From Acinetobacter variabilis (GTDB lineage Bacteria; Pseudomonadota; Gammaproteobacteria; Pseudomonadales; Moraxellaceae): a DNA stretch of 64,000 bases. The DNA lies in contig NZ_KB850113.1 in assembly GCF_000369625.1 (NCBI RefSeq), positions 814,641 through 878,640 of the forward strand, given 5' to 3'. This document shows positions 9,717 through 17,680 of the stretch, in pieces; positions within the stretch are counted from its first letter, which is position 1, and each line of letters opens with the position of its first letter. The position numbers and the translations under genes were made by a program. A model generated the notes under the pieces. The model saw only the letters and a program-made list of their open reading frames with translations, searched no databases and was not told the origin of the DNA.

Positions 9717-9821
9717 TGATCAGGCCTCATTAAAACAACGTGCTTTTATAAGAAATAATTTAACTATAAATACAGTAGAAATAATGAAGTTTGATCAGCA
9801 TTCATATAAACAGTTTTGGCT

Positions 9822-10295
9822 TTAGGTGTTGAGTAGATTAATCATGTCATGTGCGATGACGGCTGCCAGTTTATTGAGACGTTCCTGTGGTGTGCCTTTA
9901 ATATAATACTGGAATTGGTGAGTCTGAAGACCATCATAAACAGCAGCGAAGAAAGTACCTTCCGGTTTATCAGGTGTTGCACTACCGCCTGGTTTAAGCA
10001 AGCCTGTACAAGCAATAATCCAGTCCGCCTCCTGAAACATTTTTTTACCTGCCTCAGCCAGAGCGACCGTTACAGGCATAGATTCGGCTGAATGGGTGCT
10101 AATTAGATTCGGAGAAATTTCCAAAACATTGATCTTCACGGACGGATCGTAGCATACCAGACCTCCCAACAAGATTTCAGCACCTTCATTTTTGCAAATT
10201 GAAAACTGACTGGTTAAATAGCCAGAACTTGCACTTTCAATAAAAGCAATCTTGATGTTTCTTTGTTCCAGCAGGCCACAACATGTTTTAATCAT
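9822..10295 (-). CDS. CinA C-terminal domain (PncC-type) protein
   Basis: A 157-residue protein equal to the CinA/PncC nicotinamide-nucleotide amidase domain. In this family the enzyme deamidates NMN to NaMN for NAD recycling. The Gly-rich GGLVCYDPSVKINVLEISPNLI region and ACTGLLKPGGSATPDKPEGTFFAAVY match the conserved blocks. The first block, normally AESCTGG, reads ESASSGYL here, so the usual Cys-Thr-Gly-Gly is lost. It may be a diverged paralog with altered or no amidase activity. ATG is in a T-rich context with no strong ribosome site. Confidence 0.8.
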   Translation of the reverse strand: MIKTCCGLLEQRNIKIAFIESASSGYLTSQFSICKNEGAEILLGGLVCYDPSVKINVLEISPNLISTHSAESMPVTVALAEAGKKMFQEADWIIACTGLLKPGGSATPDKPEGTFFAAVYDGLQTHQFQYYIKGTPQERLNKLAAVIAHDMINLLNT

Positions 10296-10549
10296 AATGT
10301 CTATTTTTTTTTAGAAGGTAATCTTTATTCCAATGTAGTCCCATTTTGCTTTTGTATCAACTGTGAGATTATTTCTTTATTATGATGAAAGGTAAAATAT
10401 TTTTGTAATTTTAGTATTCCAAACGTAAGTTTGGCAGTTGTTAAACTGACTGCTTAATGCTTGGACAATATTTGAAATTAATGGTTTTAACTTGCTCTGA
10501 TCAGTGGTAAAAATAAAAATAAAGTGCGTAAGGAAAGTAGGTTGTAAGA

Positions 10550-10780
10550 ATGAAAACCACAGTAAAGTATTCCGTATTAAAAAGTCTAGATTATCAACTG
10601 GGTACTCCTTTATTTCAGGAAGAAATTGAGGCAGATGGTCAATATTTTGATCAGATCCCAAGCATCCTTCATTACCAGAATTTAAAGTTTAAAGTTAAAA
10701 GCAAAGAATTAAAGCGTTTATATCTGGCCGAAGAACAAGAAGAAAGCCAAACCATTATTGTAAAAGTGGTCGCAATCTAA
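10550..10780 (+). CDS. Small hypothetical protein
   Basis: A 76-residue charged protein (MKTTVKYSVLKSLDYQLGTPLFQEEIEADG) with many Glu and Lys residues and no transmembrane segment or signal peptide. The family is unknown to me. It has a reasonable ribosome site (GTAAGGAAAG about 20 bases upstream and GTTGTAAG nearer) and is followed 15 bp later by a strong terminator. This makes the plus-strand reading more convincing than the overlapping minus-strand frame at 10380-10661. Confidence 0.6.
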   Translation: MKTTVKYSVLKSLDYQLGTPLFQEEIEADGQYFDQIPSILHYQNLKFKVKSKELKRLYLAEEQEESQTIIVKVVAI

Positions 10781-10794
10781 AAATAACTTATTGA

Positions 10795-10830
10795 AAATAA
10801 GCCTCTTAAAATAGGAGGCTTATTTATTAG
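10795..10830 (+). terminator. Terminator after the 76-residue gene
   Basis: An 11-bp perfect stem (AAATAAGCCTC/GAGGCTTATTT) has a 9-nt loop and T-rich tail. Confidence 0.85.
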
Positions 10831-11404
10831 ATAAAGGTCATTAAAATAGAATTTGATTAGATTTAATAAAAAAATCTAATAATACTTTTAAAAATATAAA
10901 GTCAAGGTAAATTGGCAATTGAAAAGGCCTTATTTGTGATTATATGTAATATAGTCTACTATTTAAAAATGTTTTTTTCGTTTTTATATTTAATGATTTA
11001 ATTTTTAAAAAATTAGGTTAAACATGTATAAGAAATTATAATTTTAAATAATTAATAAAATTCAATATCTTATAAATATAATCATATTTTATATAAGTAT
11101 CAAAATGTATTTCTAAATTTTATTTTAAATTTAAGTTTATATAAAATTTTTTGATTAAGTTATGACTTTAAATGAAAAATAAAATTTATAAAAGATAGAA
11201 AGCTTTCAATATGTATTCATTCTATTATTAAAAGTAATTTATGTTTCTTATAAATCCAGACTTCAATTACTTAACTTACCTTTTTTTACATTGAATTAAT
11301 ATGTAACAGGTAATAACTTGGCGAATTTTTAAAAATAGGTAGAGTAAATATTAAGTCGAAACCTAATCATCGGCGATTTAAAGCAAATAGTAAGGAGTTA
11401 CACC
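10831..11404. other. AT-rich gene-free stretch
   Basis: About 570 bp of very AT-rich DNA contain no credible open frame on either strand. There are many A/T tracts (runs of four to seven). The final 60 bp contain the promoter region and a strong AAGGAG ribosome site for the glutamine-rich protein. I see no repeats or clear hairpins. A xenogeneic-silencer (H-NS) target is possible from composition alone. Confidence 0.5.
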
Positions 11405-11641
11405 ATGGCTAATAATCAACAGCAAAATCAGCAAGACCAACAGAACCAACAACAACAGCAAGACCAACAACGTCAGCAAAACCAGAATCAAAATCAGCAA
11501 CAGCCGAACCAGCAGCAACAACAGCCGCAGGGACAGCAAAACCAACAGCGTCAGCAGGGCCAACAGGACCAGCAACCCAATCAGCAACAACAGCAACAGC
11601 CACAACAAGATAACCAGCAGCAAAATTTGCGTAATCAATAA
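11405..11641 (+). CDS. Extremely glutamine/asparagine-rich small protein
   Basis: A 78-residue protein with 49 Gln and 13 Asn (by my count); the rest is Asp, Pro, Arg and Gly. It has no hydrophobic segment and must be intrinsically disordered, with prion-like composition. The strand is supported by a canonical AAGGAG ribosome site 8 bases before ATG and by a strong terminator after the stop. The opposite-strand frames are Leu- or Val/Ala-rich artefacts of the CAG/CAA repeat. The codons mix CAA and CAG, so the gene is not a simple slipped triplet repeat. Function is unknown; it could be a stress or surface-hydration protein. Confidence 0.75.
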   Translation: MANNQQQNQQDQQNQQQQQDQQRQQNQNQNQQQPNQQQQQPQGQQNQQRQQGQQDQQPNQQQQQQPQQDNQQQNLRNQ

Positions 11642-11690
11642 GATTAGTCAAAGCTGCAGCGCTCATATCTAAGCTGTGTAATCTCTACAA

Positions 11691-11717
11691 AAACCGCCTT
11701 TTTTAAGGCGGTTTTTT
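11691..11717. terminator. Bidirectional terminator
   Basis: AAACCGCCTT pairs with AAGGCGGTTT around TTTT and is flanked by A's on the left and T's on the right. It serves the Gln-rich gene and the convergent lipoprotein gene. Confidence 0.85.
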
Positions 11718-11732
11718 ATTGTTCAGAATAAA

Positions 11733-12074
11733 TCAGCATTGAATATTGGCTTTTACTTTATAAAAGTCGAGCGCATTTTTCAGATCTTTCAGTAGTTCCT
11801 GCTCATCATATTCTTGTGGCATCAGTGTTATTAGGGCCGGCATATAATGAGTTTTATATTCTTTAGGATAATCCTCACATAAAATATGTGTTCTTTCCTC
11901 AAGACTAATAGTAGAAGAATCTAATTTATCTAAATAAGCACTCAATCGGGCATCGGATTTTTCAAATTGAGCTTTCACTGCTGGATCAGGTTCAGCTGAT
12001 ACATCTGCCTGTTGTTTCTGGCAGCCTGTGATGGCCAATGCCAATAGGGCAATTATGAATAATGATATTTTCAT
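11733..12074 (-). CDS. Small lipoprotein
   Basis: A 113-residue protein with a lipoprotein signal peptide: MKIS, a hydrophobic core, and the lipobox AITGC at residues 14-18, with Cys18 as the lipidated residue. The mature part is acidic and helical (EPDPAVKAQFEKSDARLSAYLDKL) and has two more Cys residues, one near the middle (HILCEDYP) and the last residue of the protein, which could form a disulfide. Family unknown. The residue after Cys18 is Gln, which does not suggest inner-membrane retention, so an outer-membrane location is likely. Confidence 0.75.
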   Translation of the reverse strand: MKISLFIIALLALAITGCQKQQADVSAEPDPAVKAQFEKSDARLSAYLDKLDSSTISLEERTHILCEDYPKEYKTHYMPALITLMPQEYDEQELLKDLKNALDFYKVKANIQC

Positions 12075-12461
12075 GGCAACAATATATTGTTATCAGTCAT
12101 TGGAAAAATTATAAAGAGAAATGAATGAAAGAGCACCTGCCTTTAAACTCATTGACAGCTGAGAAAATAAAAAATGAAAAGGACTTTGATAAAATAAGTA
12201 AAATATCTACCAATATGTATAAGTTGCATATCTGCTTTTATGACCCACTTGATTGAATGAAAACTGAATGAATCAAAGTTTTTTGTATTCAATTGCATCT
12301 AAGTCGATGAAAAATAGCCAATAAAATATAAAACATAACCTATATTCAACATTTGGTAAAAAAGCCTCTATATTTCATATACATATTAGATGCATGACAA
12401 GTGGTACTTTATCATCACTATAACAACTCAGATAAAATAATTTAAAATCAGCAAGTTAAAA
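12075..12461. other. Gene-free stretch upstream of a strong terminator
   Basis: About 390 bp without a credible reading frame end in a 12-bp terminator stem. A terminator without an obvious gene suggests either a small RNA or the remains of mobile DNA. The same CCTGCTTAA stem sequence recurs at about 23872 in the phage remnant and, in part, at 51986 in the prophage. Confidence 0.4.
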
Positions 12462-12502
12462 AGCCCTGCTTAATCCAGACAGTTAAGCAGGGCTCATTTT
12501 TT
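12462..12502 (+). terminator. Strong terminator with no obvious gene
   Basis: A 12-bp perfect stem (AGCCCTGCTTAA/TTAAGCAGGGCT) is followed by CATTTTTTAG. The stem resembles those in the phage-derived regions at 23872 and 51986. Confidence 0.8.
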
Positions 12503-12655
12503 AGATCATAAATATGCCAAAAAGTAATGATTCTTCGACATTTATCCTTCACATAAGTTTTCATATACAACATAAAACCTGAAAATACGTTCAAGTGTGA
12601 AACATGAATAGATGTTATTTATATATCTCTTTTGATGAAAAGATAGGTTAGAGCT

Positions 12656-12802
12656 ATGATGAGATGTATCTGTGCATTTGGTATGGGTGTCATGGTGGGA
12701 TGTTGCTTTAAATCTTGCAAAGAAAAAATGTGCCGGATGATGAGCAAGGATCACGGTACCAAAGACCAAGCGCCAAAACATGAAGAGAGTATACAAATTT
12801 AG
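12656..12802 (+). CDS. Small Cys/Met-rich protein (48 residues)
   Basis: Reads MMRCICAFGMGVMVGCC, then FKSCKEKMCRMMSK, then a charged tail. It has six Cys residues in the first 26 and a short hydrophobic stretch followed by a basic segment. Upstream AGATAGGTTAGAG is a weak ribosome site. It shares a hydrophobic-Gly-Cys-(Tyr/Phe)-Lys layout with the 46-residue protein at 18324, which supports both being real. Function is unknown. Confidence 0.45.
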   Translation: MMRCICAFGMGVMVGCCFKSCKEKMCRMMSKDHGTKDQAPKHEESIQI

Positions 12803-12945
12803 AGGCTATAGCTTTCCTGTGCAATCGCAGTACAGGTGAGTGATTCAATGGTTTCAAGGTAAATAAATCGTGGAACTGTAAGCCATTATCTTTAAAGCAA
12901 CAAAGCTCGATCCATGATCGAGCTGTTCACAGTCAGGAGAAACAT

Positions 12946-13059
12946 ATGTTCCAATTTATATGTTGTTTATTTGGTCTTCATGGTGCGACTGAAATTGATT
13001 ATACAGTCGATGATTTCGAAGTCAAAAAGTGTCGTGATTGCTTGAAAGATTTAAATTAA
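12946..13059 (+). CDS. 37-residue Cys-pair mini-protein (copy 1)
   Basis: MFQFICCLFGLHGATEID begins the protein and KKCRDCLKDLN ends it, giving C7, H12, C29, C32 as likely zinc ligands. An intact homologue lies in the prophage at 52167 with about three quarters of the residues the same, and a decayed one at 23448. It has an excellent ribosome site (CAGGAGAAAC before ATG). As in the other copies, a hairpin lies just upstream (GCTCGAT/ATCGAGC, 12905-12923). The layout resembles small phage zinc-ribbon proteins of the DUF1660 kind. It is too short for a domain search to be decisive. Confidence 0.65.
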   Translation: MFQFICCLFGLHGATEIDYTVDDFEVKKCRDCLKDLN

Positions 13060-13092
13060 CTCTCTAGACCTTCGTGGTTTAGATGGATGTTG

Positions 13093-13130
13093 AACCCCCG
13101 TTCGATTTTAGATTGACGGGGGTTTTCATT
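13093..13130 (+). terminator. Terminator after the Cys mini-protein
   Basis: AACCCCCG pairs with CGGGGGTT around a 16-nt loop and is followed by TTCATTTTTTT. Confidence 0.8.
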
Positions 13131-13294
13131 TTTTTATCATTGCTATTTGAAAATAGAACCAACATATCCACGCTAATTTATAAATATTGATAGTTAATTA
13201 ATAAAGATTATTAAAAATAAGGGTTTATTTAATTTTAACTTGTGATTTGATCATAACAATACTCATCTCAACTAAATTCATCCTTTAAACGTTA

Positions 13295-13344
13295 TTGCAA
13301 TATGCGATATTTAGGTTATACTTTCAATATAGCAAAATGCGATA
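13295..13344 (+). promoter_or_regulatory. higBA promoter with duplicated operator
   Basis: The 13-bp motif GCAA[T/A]ATGCGATA occurs twice (13297-13309 and 13332-13344). The copies flank a promoter with -35 TTGCAA (13295) and -10 TATACT (13317), spacing 16. This is the expected layout for autorepression by the toxin-antitoxin complex. Confidence 0.6.
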
Positions 13345-13351
13345 AATAATC

Positions 13352-13642
13352 ATGCATGTGATCACTCACGCTCGGATTCTGGAAGCAATGCAAAAGTGGC
13401 CACACGCTGAAACTGCATTGGATGGTTGGTATCGACTTATCAAGGCCAATGATCCTAAGGATTTTGCCGACATGAAGCGATTATTTCCCGCAGTCGATAA
13501 AGTCGGGAAATTTCATGTCTTTGATATTGGTGGCAACAAGATCAGGTTGATCGCAGTTGTGATGTATCAGGCAAAACGTGTCTATATTCGCCATGTCTTA
13601 TCCCATCAGGAATATGACAAAGATCATTGGAAGGAGGCTTAA
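13352..13642 (+). CDS. higB: HigB-type mRNA interferase toxin
   Basis: A 96-residue RelE/HigB-fold protein (type II toxin that cuts mRNA on the ribosome). Family marks are the N-terminal MHVITHARILEAMQKWP, the WYRLIKANDPKDFADMKRLFP helix region, and the C-terminal core DIGGNKIRLIAVVMYQAKRVYIRHVLSHQEYDK, where His, Arg and Lys residues form the active site. The toxin gene comes first, as is usual for higBA, and the antitoxin ATG follows one base after the stop codon. Length and motifs are complete, so it should be active. Confidence 0.9.
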   Translation: MHVITHARILEAMQKWPHAETALDGWYRLIKANDPKDFADMKRLFPAVDKVGKFHVFDIGGNKIRLIAVVMYQAKRVYIRHVLSHQEYDKDHWKEA

Positions 13643-13643
13643 T

Positions 13644-14045
13644 ATGAATGCAATGATTAAACAGGCCGTTGATCACTGGCGTTATGTTGCACCATTGCTT
13701 AGCAAGCCAGAAACCGAAGAAGACTTTAATACCCTTACTGAAGCTTTAGATGAACTTCTGGATATTGTAGGTGATGATGAATCGCATCCCTTAATGGGGC
13801 TGATTCTTCAACTGGGCGACTTAGTCTCAGCTTACGAGCATGAGCATTTGCCGATGCCAGAAAGCGATGGACGTACTGCATTGGCTTTCCTGATGGAACA
13901 GCATGGTCTCAGCCAATCAGATCTATCTGACATAGCTACCCAGTCGGTCATTTCAGAAATCCTGAACGGTAAACGTCAGCTCAATATCCGTCATATTAAA
14001 GCTTTGTCTGAACGTTTTAATGTTTCTGCAGATACTTTCTTTTAA
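13644..14045 (+). CDS. higA: HigA-type antitoxin (XRE family)
   Basis: A 133-residue antitoxin. The N-terminal half is acidic and helical and probably binds the toxin. The C-terminal 60 residues form an XRE helix-turn-helix (FLMEQHGLSQSDLSDIATQ, then SVISEILNGKRQLNIRHIKALSERFNVSADTF). The start at ATG 13644 is fixed by AAGGAGG six bases upstream, inside the end of higB, so translation is coupled. It should bind the duplicated GCAANATGCGATA sites before higB. Confidence 0.9.
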   Translation: MNAMIKQAVDHWRYVAPLLSKPETEEDFNTLTEALDELLDIVGDDESHPLMGLILQLGDLVSAYEHEHLPMPESDGRTALAFLMEQHGLSQSDLSDIATQSVISEILNGKRQLNIRHIKALSERFNVSADTFF

Positions 14046-14259
14046 GTAATAAGAAACCAAATTTTAAGATCTATGAGCTGTGTTTCCTGAAAGCAGGTTG
14101 ATCACAGCTAGACAGATTTAGATTAGAACAAGAAGTCTATATAAGCTCGGATTAGAAGAATATATGTTTATTAAAATGTATGGAAAACATAAATATTATT
14201 GATGTTTAACCTTATATGTCCTAATAATTTTCTAAGCATCTAGAGAAAAGGGAATATAT
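14046..14259. other. Short intergenic stretch
   Basis: This 214-bp stretch has an imperfect hairpin (GAGCTGTG with CACAGCT, 14070-14112) but no terminator tail and no open frame. I see nothing else. Confidence 0.3.
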
Positions 14260-14412
14260 ATGACAACTCATGCAGACCACCAAACAGAGCAAGAAGATAA
14301 TCCGCAAAAAGAATCTAATGATGATAAAGGCAATCAAGCAACCTATAAGGGTGTAAAGCCTGAGAAAAAGCCTAATGCAGAGCCTGAGCATCCGCTGAGG
14401 GAGCAAAAGTAA
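14260..14412 (+). CDS. Small hydrophilic protein (50 residues)
   Basis: MTTHADHQTEQEDNPQKESN opens a protein made almost only of charged and polar residues (Glu, Lys, Asp, Asn, Gln, Pro), with a single Tyr and no hydrophobic core. It is likely disordered. The ribosome site GAAAAGGGA precedes ATG by about 7 bases and a terminator follows the stop closely, so a real transcript is likely. Similar disordered mini-proteins are common in Acinetobacter; function unknown. Confidence 0.55.
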   Translation: MTTHADHQTEQEDNPQKESNDDKGNQATYKGVKPEKKPNAEPEHPLREQK

Positions 14413-14427
14413 GATATGAATATCAGA

Positions 14428-14455
14428 AAGCCCTAATTAAATTTAGGGCTTTTTA
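14428..14455. terminator. Terminator after the 50-residue gene
   Basis: AGCCCTAA pairs with TTTAGGGCT around an A/T loop and is followed by TTTTAG. Confidence 0.8.
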
Positions 14456-14509
14456 GATTTTGATTTAAGTCTCGGAAAATTTCTGCTTCATTTTACTGGG
14501 AAGATGAAA

Positions 14510-15808
14510 TTAATGATCAATCTTTAACAGTCCATCCCAACTAAAATAATTCTGGCTTAGATGCTGTTGAGACATGGCCCAGCTCCGGTCAGGCATTTTA
14601 GTTGCTCCAATTGCCAGCTTTTGATCGCCAAATTTTTCTTTTACTTTTTCTAGCGCTTGTTGAAGCTTCTCATCTTTCTCGATCTGAGCATGATCAGAGA
14701 GCAAGTCATAGACATAGGCCGATTTAGGTTCAAGCGCCGTTAAAATAACCCCGCATTTTTTAAACTCTACACCTTCTGAAAACAGCTCATGCATCTGTTG
14801 CATCAATGCCCGGTTCATGACAACAGCAGAATCAGTAGGTTCAGGAAAAGCGATATTGATAGATTTATGATAAAAGGATCTGTTCTTGTCAAAAAGATTG
14901 GATTGAGCGAAAGCAATGATGCAACCACATAAGGATTGATCTTCTCTTAAGCGTTTGACAGCATTTTGCAGGTAATCACTCATAGCTTCCGTTAAAGCTT
15001 CAAGATCCGTCACTCGGGAACCAAATGAGCGTGAAGAAATAATCTGCTTCTTGGGCTGGCACGTCTGTTCAAGTTCAATACAGGAAACTCCCTGTAATTC
15101 CATCACAGTTCTTTGCATAAGAACTGAAAATAATTTTCCGATTCGATGACAATCGGCCTGAGCTAAATCAAGAACGGTATATATACCTAAGTTCTTTAAC
15201 TTTTTACTCTGCTGGCGCCCAATCCCCCAGACTTCAGCAACATCAATCAAGCTCCAGAAGTAATTTCTATGTTTTTGATTCATAGAAGAAAGATCGCAAA
15301 CCCCATTAAAGCGTTTGGCTTTCTTGGCCATATAGTTGGCTAATTTAGCTTCGGTTTTGGAACGGCCAATGCCGACACAGACGGGTAAGCCAATCCACTG
15401 CAAAATACGCCGTCGCATATCCTGACCATATTCTATTAAATTATGATTTTTTGTATAAGCTGTAATTTTCAGAAAGCATTCATCTATGGAATAAACTTCC
15501 TGTTCACCAGGTGCTACATATTCAGACAGAATGGAATGAAAGCGTTTGGACATTTCTGCATATAGCGCATAGTTACTGGATAGCACCTGAACTTGATGCT
15601 GTTCGACAATATCGCGAATCTGGAAGAGTGGAACACCCATTTTAATGCCGAGATCTTTTGCTTCCTGCGAACGTGAAACTACACAGCCGTCGTTATTTGA
15701 CAACACGATCACAGGTACATAATTCAGTTTCGGATTGAATAGGCGCTCGCAACTGACATAGCAGTTATTGACATCAATCAGCGCATAGATTTCCTGCTGA
15801 TATTTCAT
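14510..15808 (-). CDS. umuC: Error-prone DNA polymerase V subunit UmuC
   Basis: Y-family translesion polymerase, 432 residues, near the E. coli length of 422. Catalytic motifs are present: [16 protein letters not shown] with metal-binding Asp near residue 13, and YSIDECFL with Asp-Glu near residue 108. The palm/fingers and C-terminal little-finger domain are complete, as is the C-terminal UmuC extension ([12 protein letters not shown]). The start overlaps the umuD stop by 4 bp (ATGA), so translation is coupled. With the adjacent SRAP gene it forms a DNA-damage cluster. Confidence 0.95.
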   Translation of the reverse strand: MKYQQEIYALIDVNNCYVSCERLFNPKLNYVPVIVLSNNDGCVVSRSQEAKDLGIKMGVPLFQIRDIVEQHQVQVLSSNYALYAEMSKRFHSILSEYVAPGEQEVYSIDECFLKITAYTKNHNLIEYGQDMRRRILQWIGLPVCVGIGRSKTEAKLANYMAKKAKRFNGVCDLSSMNQKHRNYFWSLIDVAEVWGIGRQQSKKLKNLGIYTVLDLAQADCHRIGKLFSVLMQRTVMELQGVSCIELEQTCQPKKQIISSRSFGSRVTDLEALTEAMSDYLQNAVKRLREDQSLCGCIIAFAQSNLFDKNRSFYHKSINIAFPEPTDSAVVMNRALMQQMHELFSEGVEFKKCGVILTALEPKSAYVYDLLSDHAQIEKDEKLQQALEKVKEKFGDQKLAIGATKMPDRSWAMSQQHLSQNYFSWDGLLKIDH

Positions 15809-16362
15809 CTGAATTTTTTAATGACGTTGGTGACCACACCCCAGATTTCAAATTGCTGACCTTCTACAGGATGAATATCGGGATAGTCGTCATTCTCAGC
15901 TTTTAGCCAGCAACCTTTTACATCGACAATCAGCCGTTTGACAGTAAATTCGTTATCTACACAGGCAATCACAATATCTCGGTGTTGCGCTTCAATGCTA
16001 CGATCTACAATCAAGGCGTTATTGATATCAATGCCTGCATTCAGCATTGACAGCGAATTGGCACGAACAATAAAAGTGGCATTGGCGTTATTGATCAGGA
16101 ATTCATTCAAGTCGAGTTTTTTATCAATATAGTCTTGTGCGGGTGAGGGAAAACCAGCCTGAACGCGTTCAGTGACCATAGGAATTTCCATTTGAGTAAC
16201 AGGATCAAACTGGCGAATATTACTGATTTCATTTTCTTTTTTAAGTGATTTTAAGTATGCTTTGATATCCAGGACTTTAGATTCAGGTACACGAATTACT
16301 TTGGTTTCTTCGGCCTTTTTTCTGCCTGCACCAATTCTAAAGCCCCCATGCGAATTTGTCAT
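15805..16362 (-). CDS. umuD: UmuD-type S24 peptidase, UmuDAb-like
   Basis: A 185-residue S24-family protein that matures by self-cleavage to form polymerase V with UmuC. The cleavage site [13 protein letters not shown] is at about residue 88. The catalytic Ser is in ANSLSM and the catalytic Lys in EFTVKRL. The N-terminal extension with [14 protein letters not shown] is absent from E. coli UmuD (139 residues) and is the hallmark of the Acinetobacter UmuDAb type. UmuDAb acts as a LexA-like repressor in a genus that lacks LexA. Whether this copy represses genes is inference. A candidate operator lies just upstream. Confidence 0.92.
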   Translation of the reverse strand: MTNSHGGFRIGAGRKKAEETKVIRVPESKVLDIKAYLKSLKKENEISNIRQFDPVTQMEIPMVTERVQAGFPSPAQDYIDKKLDLNEFLINNANATFIVRANSLSMLNAGIDINNALIVDRSIEAQHRDIVIACVDNEFTVKRLIVDVKGCWLKAENDDYPDIHPVEGQQFEIWGVVTNVIKKFR

Positions 16363-16376
16363 AAATCTGCTACTTC

Positions 16377-16399
16377 TTGATTGTTGTTACATTAATCAA
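16377..16399 (-). promoter_or_regulatory. Palindrome upstream of umuD, possible UmuDAb operator
   Basis: Arms TTGATT and AATCAA are 11 bp apart, 15 bp upstream of the umuD start. Read on the minus strand the site contains the core AATGTAAC, which as I recall is also found in the published Acinetobacter UmuDAb operator (TTGA arms around AATGTAAC). The total length differs by about 2 bp from that site. Confidence 0.45.
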
Positions 16400-16481
16400 G
16401 ATTGTAATGATTGCTTTATTTTTATACAAATAAAATAAATGATTTAAAATCAGATACTAATAATTAAATTGCTTTTATATT

Positions 16482-17117
16482 TCAATTTTCCGACAAACGG
16501 GGATCTCGCGGCTTTGCAATAAATTCATCCCGCATTTCGAAGAAAAACTCACTTGCTTCCTCATGATTGCAGTGCAGCCAATCCTGTCTTAACTCTTCCG
16601 GTATCACAATAATCGAGCGTTTTTCATCATTCGGATTATGGAATTGTTTCATAAAAGGATGCTGATTTGCATTAATCGTGAGCATTGAAAAAGACCGAAC
16701 TTTTTCACTCTCAATGATTGCATCATCATAAATGGCTGCAACAGTAAAAGGATCGCCGTCTTCACGAGATATTGCATACCAATGAGATTTGCCATCAATG
16801 TATTTGGGTTCATAGAACGTATCTACAGATACCAAGGCAAACTGATTGTTTTTCCAGGCATGCCGAAAACTCGCTTTTGAGGCAACCGTTTCAGTCCGGG
16901 TATTATAAGTATGCCGACTAAATTTTAATTCTTTGGCCCAGGAAGGGATAAGTCCGAAACGTGCGATATCCAGTTCAAACTCGTCAGCACCGCGCATAAT
17001 GATGGGAGCGGGAGCTAAAGGATATACATGCGTTTTCATATCTAGTTCAAGTTGCTCTTCATGAATGTCTAATAAAGAGAGACGGCTTTTTGAGGGAAAT
17101 TCATAGTTTGAACACAT
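16482..17117 (-). CDS. SRAP-domain protein (HMCES/YedK type)
   Basis: SOS-response-associated peptidase family, 211 residues. These proteins bind abasic sites in single-stranded DNA and form a covalent DNA-protein crosslink through Cys2. Here the N terminus is MCSNYEF, so Cys2 is available after Met removal. Other family residues are visible: ARFGLIPSWAKE, YNTRTETVASKASFRHAW, VDTFYEPK with the catalytic Glu, and the final SMLTINANQHPFMKQFHNPNDEKRSIIVI with the active His. It reads in the same direction as umuDC and precedes them by 120 bp. Confidence 0.92.
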   Translation of the reverse strand: MCSNYEFPSKSRLSLLDIHEEQLELDMKTHVYPLAPAPIIMRGADEFELDIARFGLIPSWAKELKFSRHTYNTRTETVASKASFRHAWKNNQFALVSVDTFYEPKYIDGKSHWYAISREDGDPFTVAAIYDDAIIESEKVRSFSMLTINANQHPFMKQFHNPNDEKRSIIVIPEELRQDWLHCNHEEASEFFFEMRDEFIAKPRDPRLSEN

Positions 17118-17256
17118 GGGAGAACGCTCTCATTATGATCTATCATGAGAATTAAAATATAAGAGAGATAAGTTCAAAACAATTTGAATATCGTAAGTTA
17201 GATTTTAATCAGAAAGCAAGATTCTTATTTTATAAGTAGATCTCTTGCGAAAGTCA

Positions 17257-17637
17257 TTATTGCAAGTTTATCCGGTTTACGAGTGCAGCAATTAAGTTAA
17301 TGCGTAAACCGAATCTTTTCCGTCTATTTCGATAGCATTCACTTAATATTCTAAATCTTTTCAATTGACTATTAATGTGTTCGATCACAACTCGTATTTT
17401 TCCAATCATTTTATTGTACTTTTTTTCAACATCAAATAAGGGTAAATTCTTCTTTTTCTTTATTGGCATCAACAACTTAAAGTCATCTTGCTCTAATCCG
17501 TAGTACCCTAAATCGGTCATAACATATTCACAATGTTTGAATTTCTTAACCGTTTTTCTTGCTAATTTAATATCATGCTGACTGCCATTCGATATATCTA
17601 GCCCTATGATTTGTTTGCTGTTCGGATGATAGATCAC
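17257..17637 (-). CDS. IS5-family transposase, C-terminal part (orfB)
   Basis: 126 residues carrying the second Asp (MTDLGYYGLEQDD) and the catalytic Glu (RVVIEHINSQLKRFRIL) of the DDE domain. It is in the +1 frame relative to orfA. The protein is continuous if ribosomes shift at the nine-A run at 17690-17698, which joins IERPKKK to QSKFYSGKNKKHTLKAQ before this ORF's first codon. Programmed recoding is likely because length and motifs are otherwise intact; decay by a 1-bp change is the alternative. Confidence 0.85.
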   Translation of the reverse strand: MIYHPNSKQIIGLDISNGSQHDIKLARKTVKKFKHCEYVMTDLGYYGLEQDDFKLLMPIKKKKNLPLFDVEKKYNKMIGKIRVVIEHINSQLKRFRILSECYRNRRKRFGLRINLIAALVNRINLQ

Positions 17638-17680
17638 TTGTGCTTTTAGCGTATGTTTCTTGTTTTTACCACTGTAGAAC

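Noticed and set aside
10380..10661. 93-residue minus-strand frame
   Set aside because: It overlaps the plus-strand gene at 10550, lacks a ribosome site, and the terminator at 10795 supports the plus strand.
11378..11666. Leu-rich and Val/Ala-rich minus-strand frames
   Set aside because: They are the complement of the CAA/CAG repeat of the Gln-rich gene.
12542..12796. 84-residue minus-strand frame
   Set aside because: The composition is His/Phe-rich and irregular, no ribosome site is seen, and it is antisense to a more plausible Cys-rich mini-gene.
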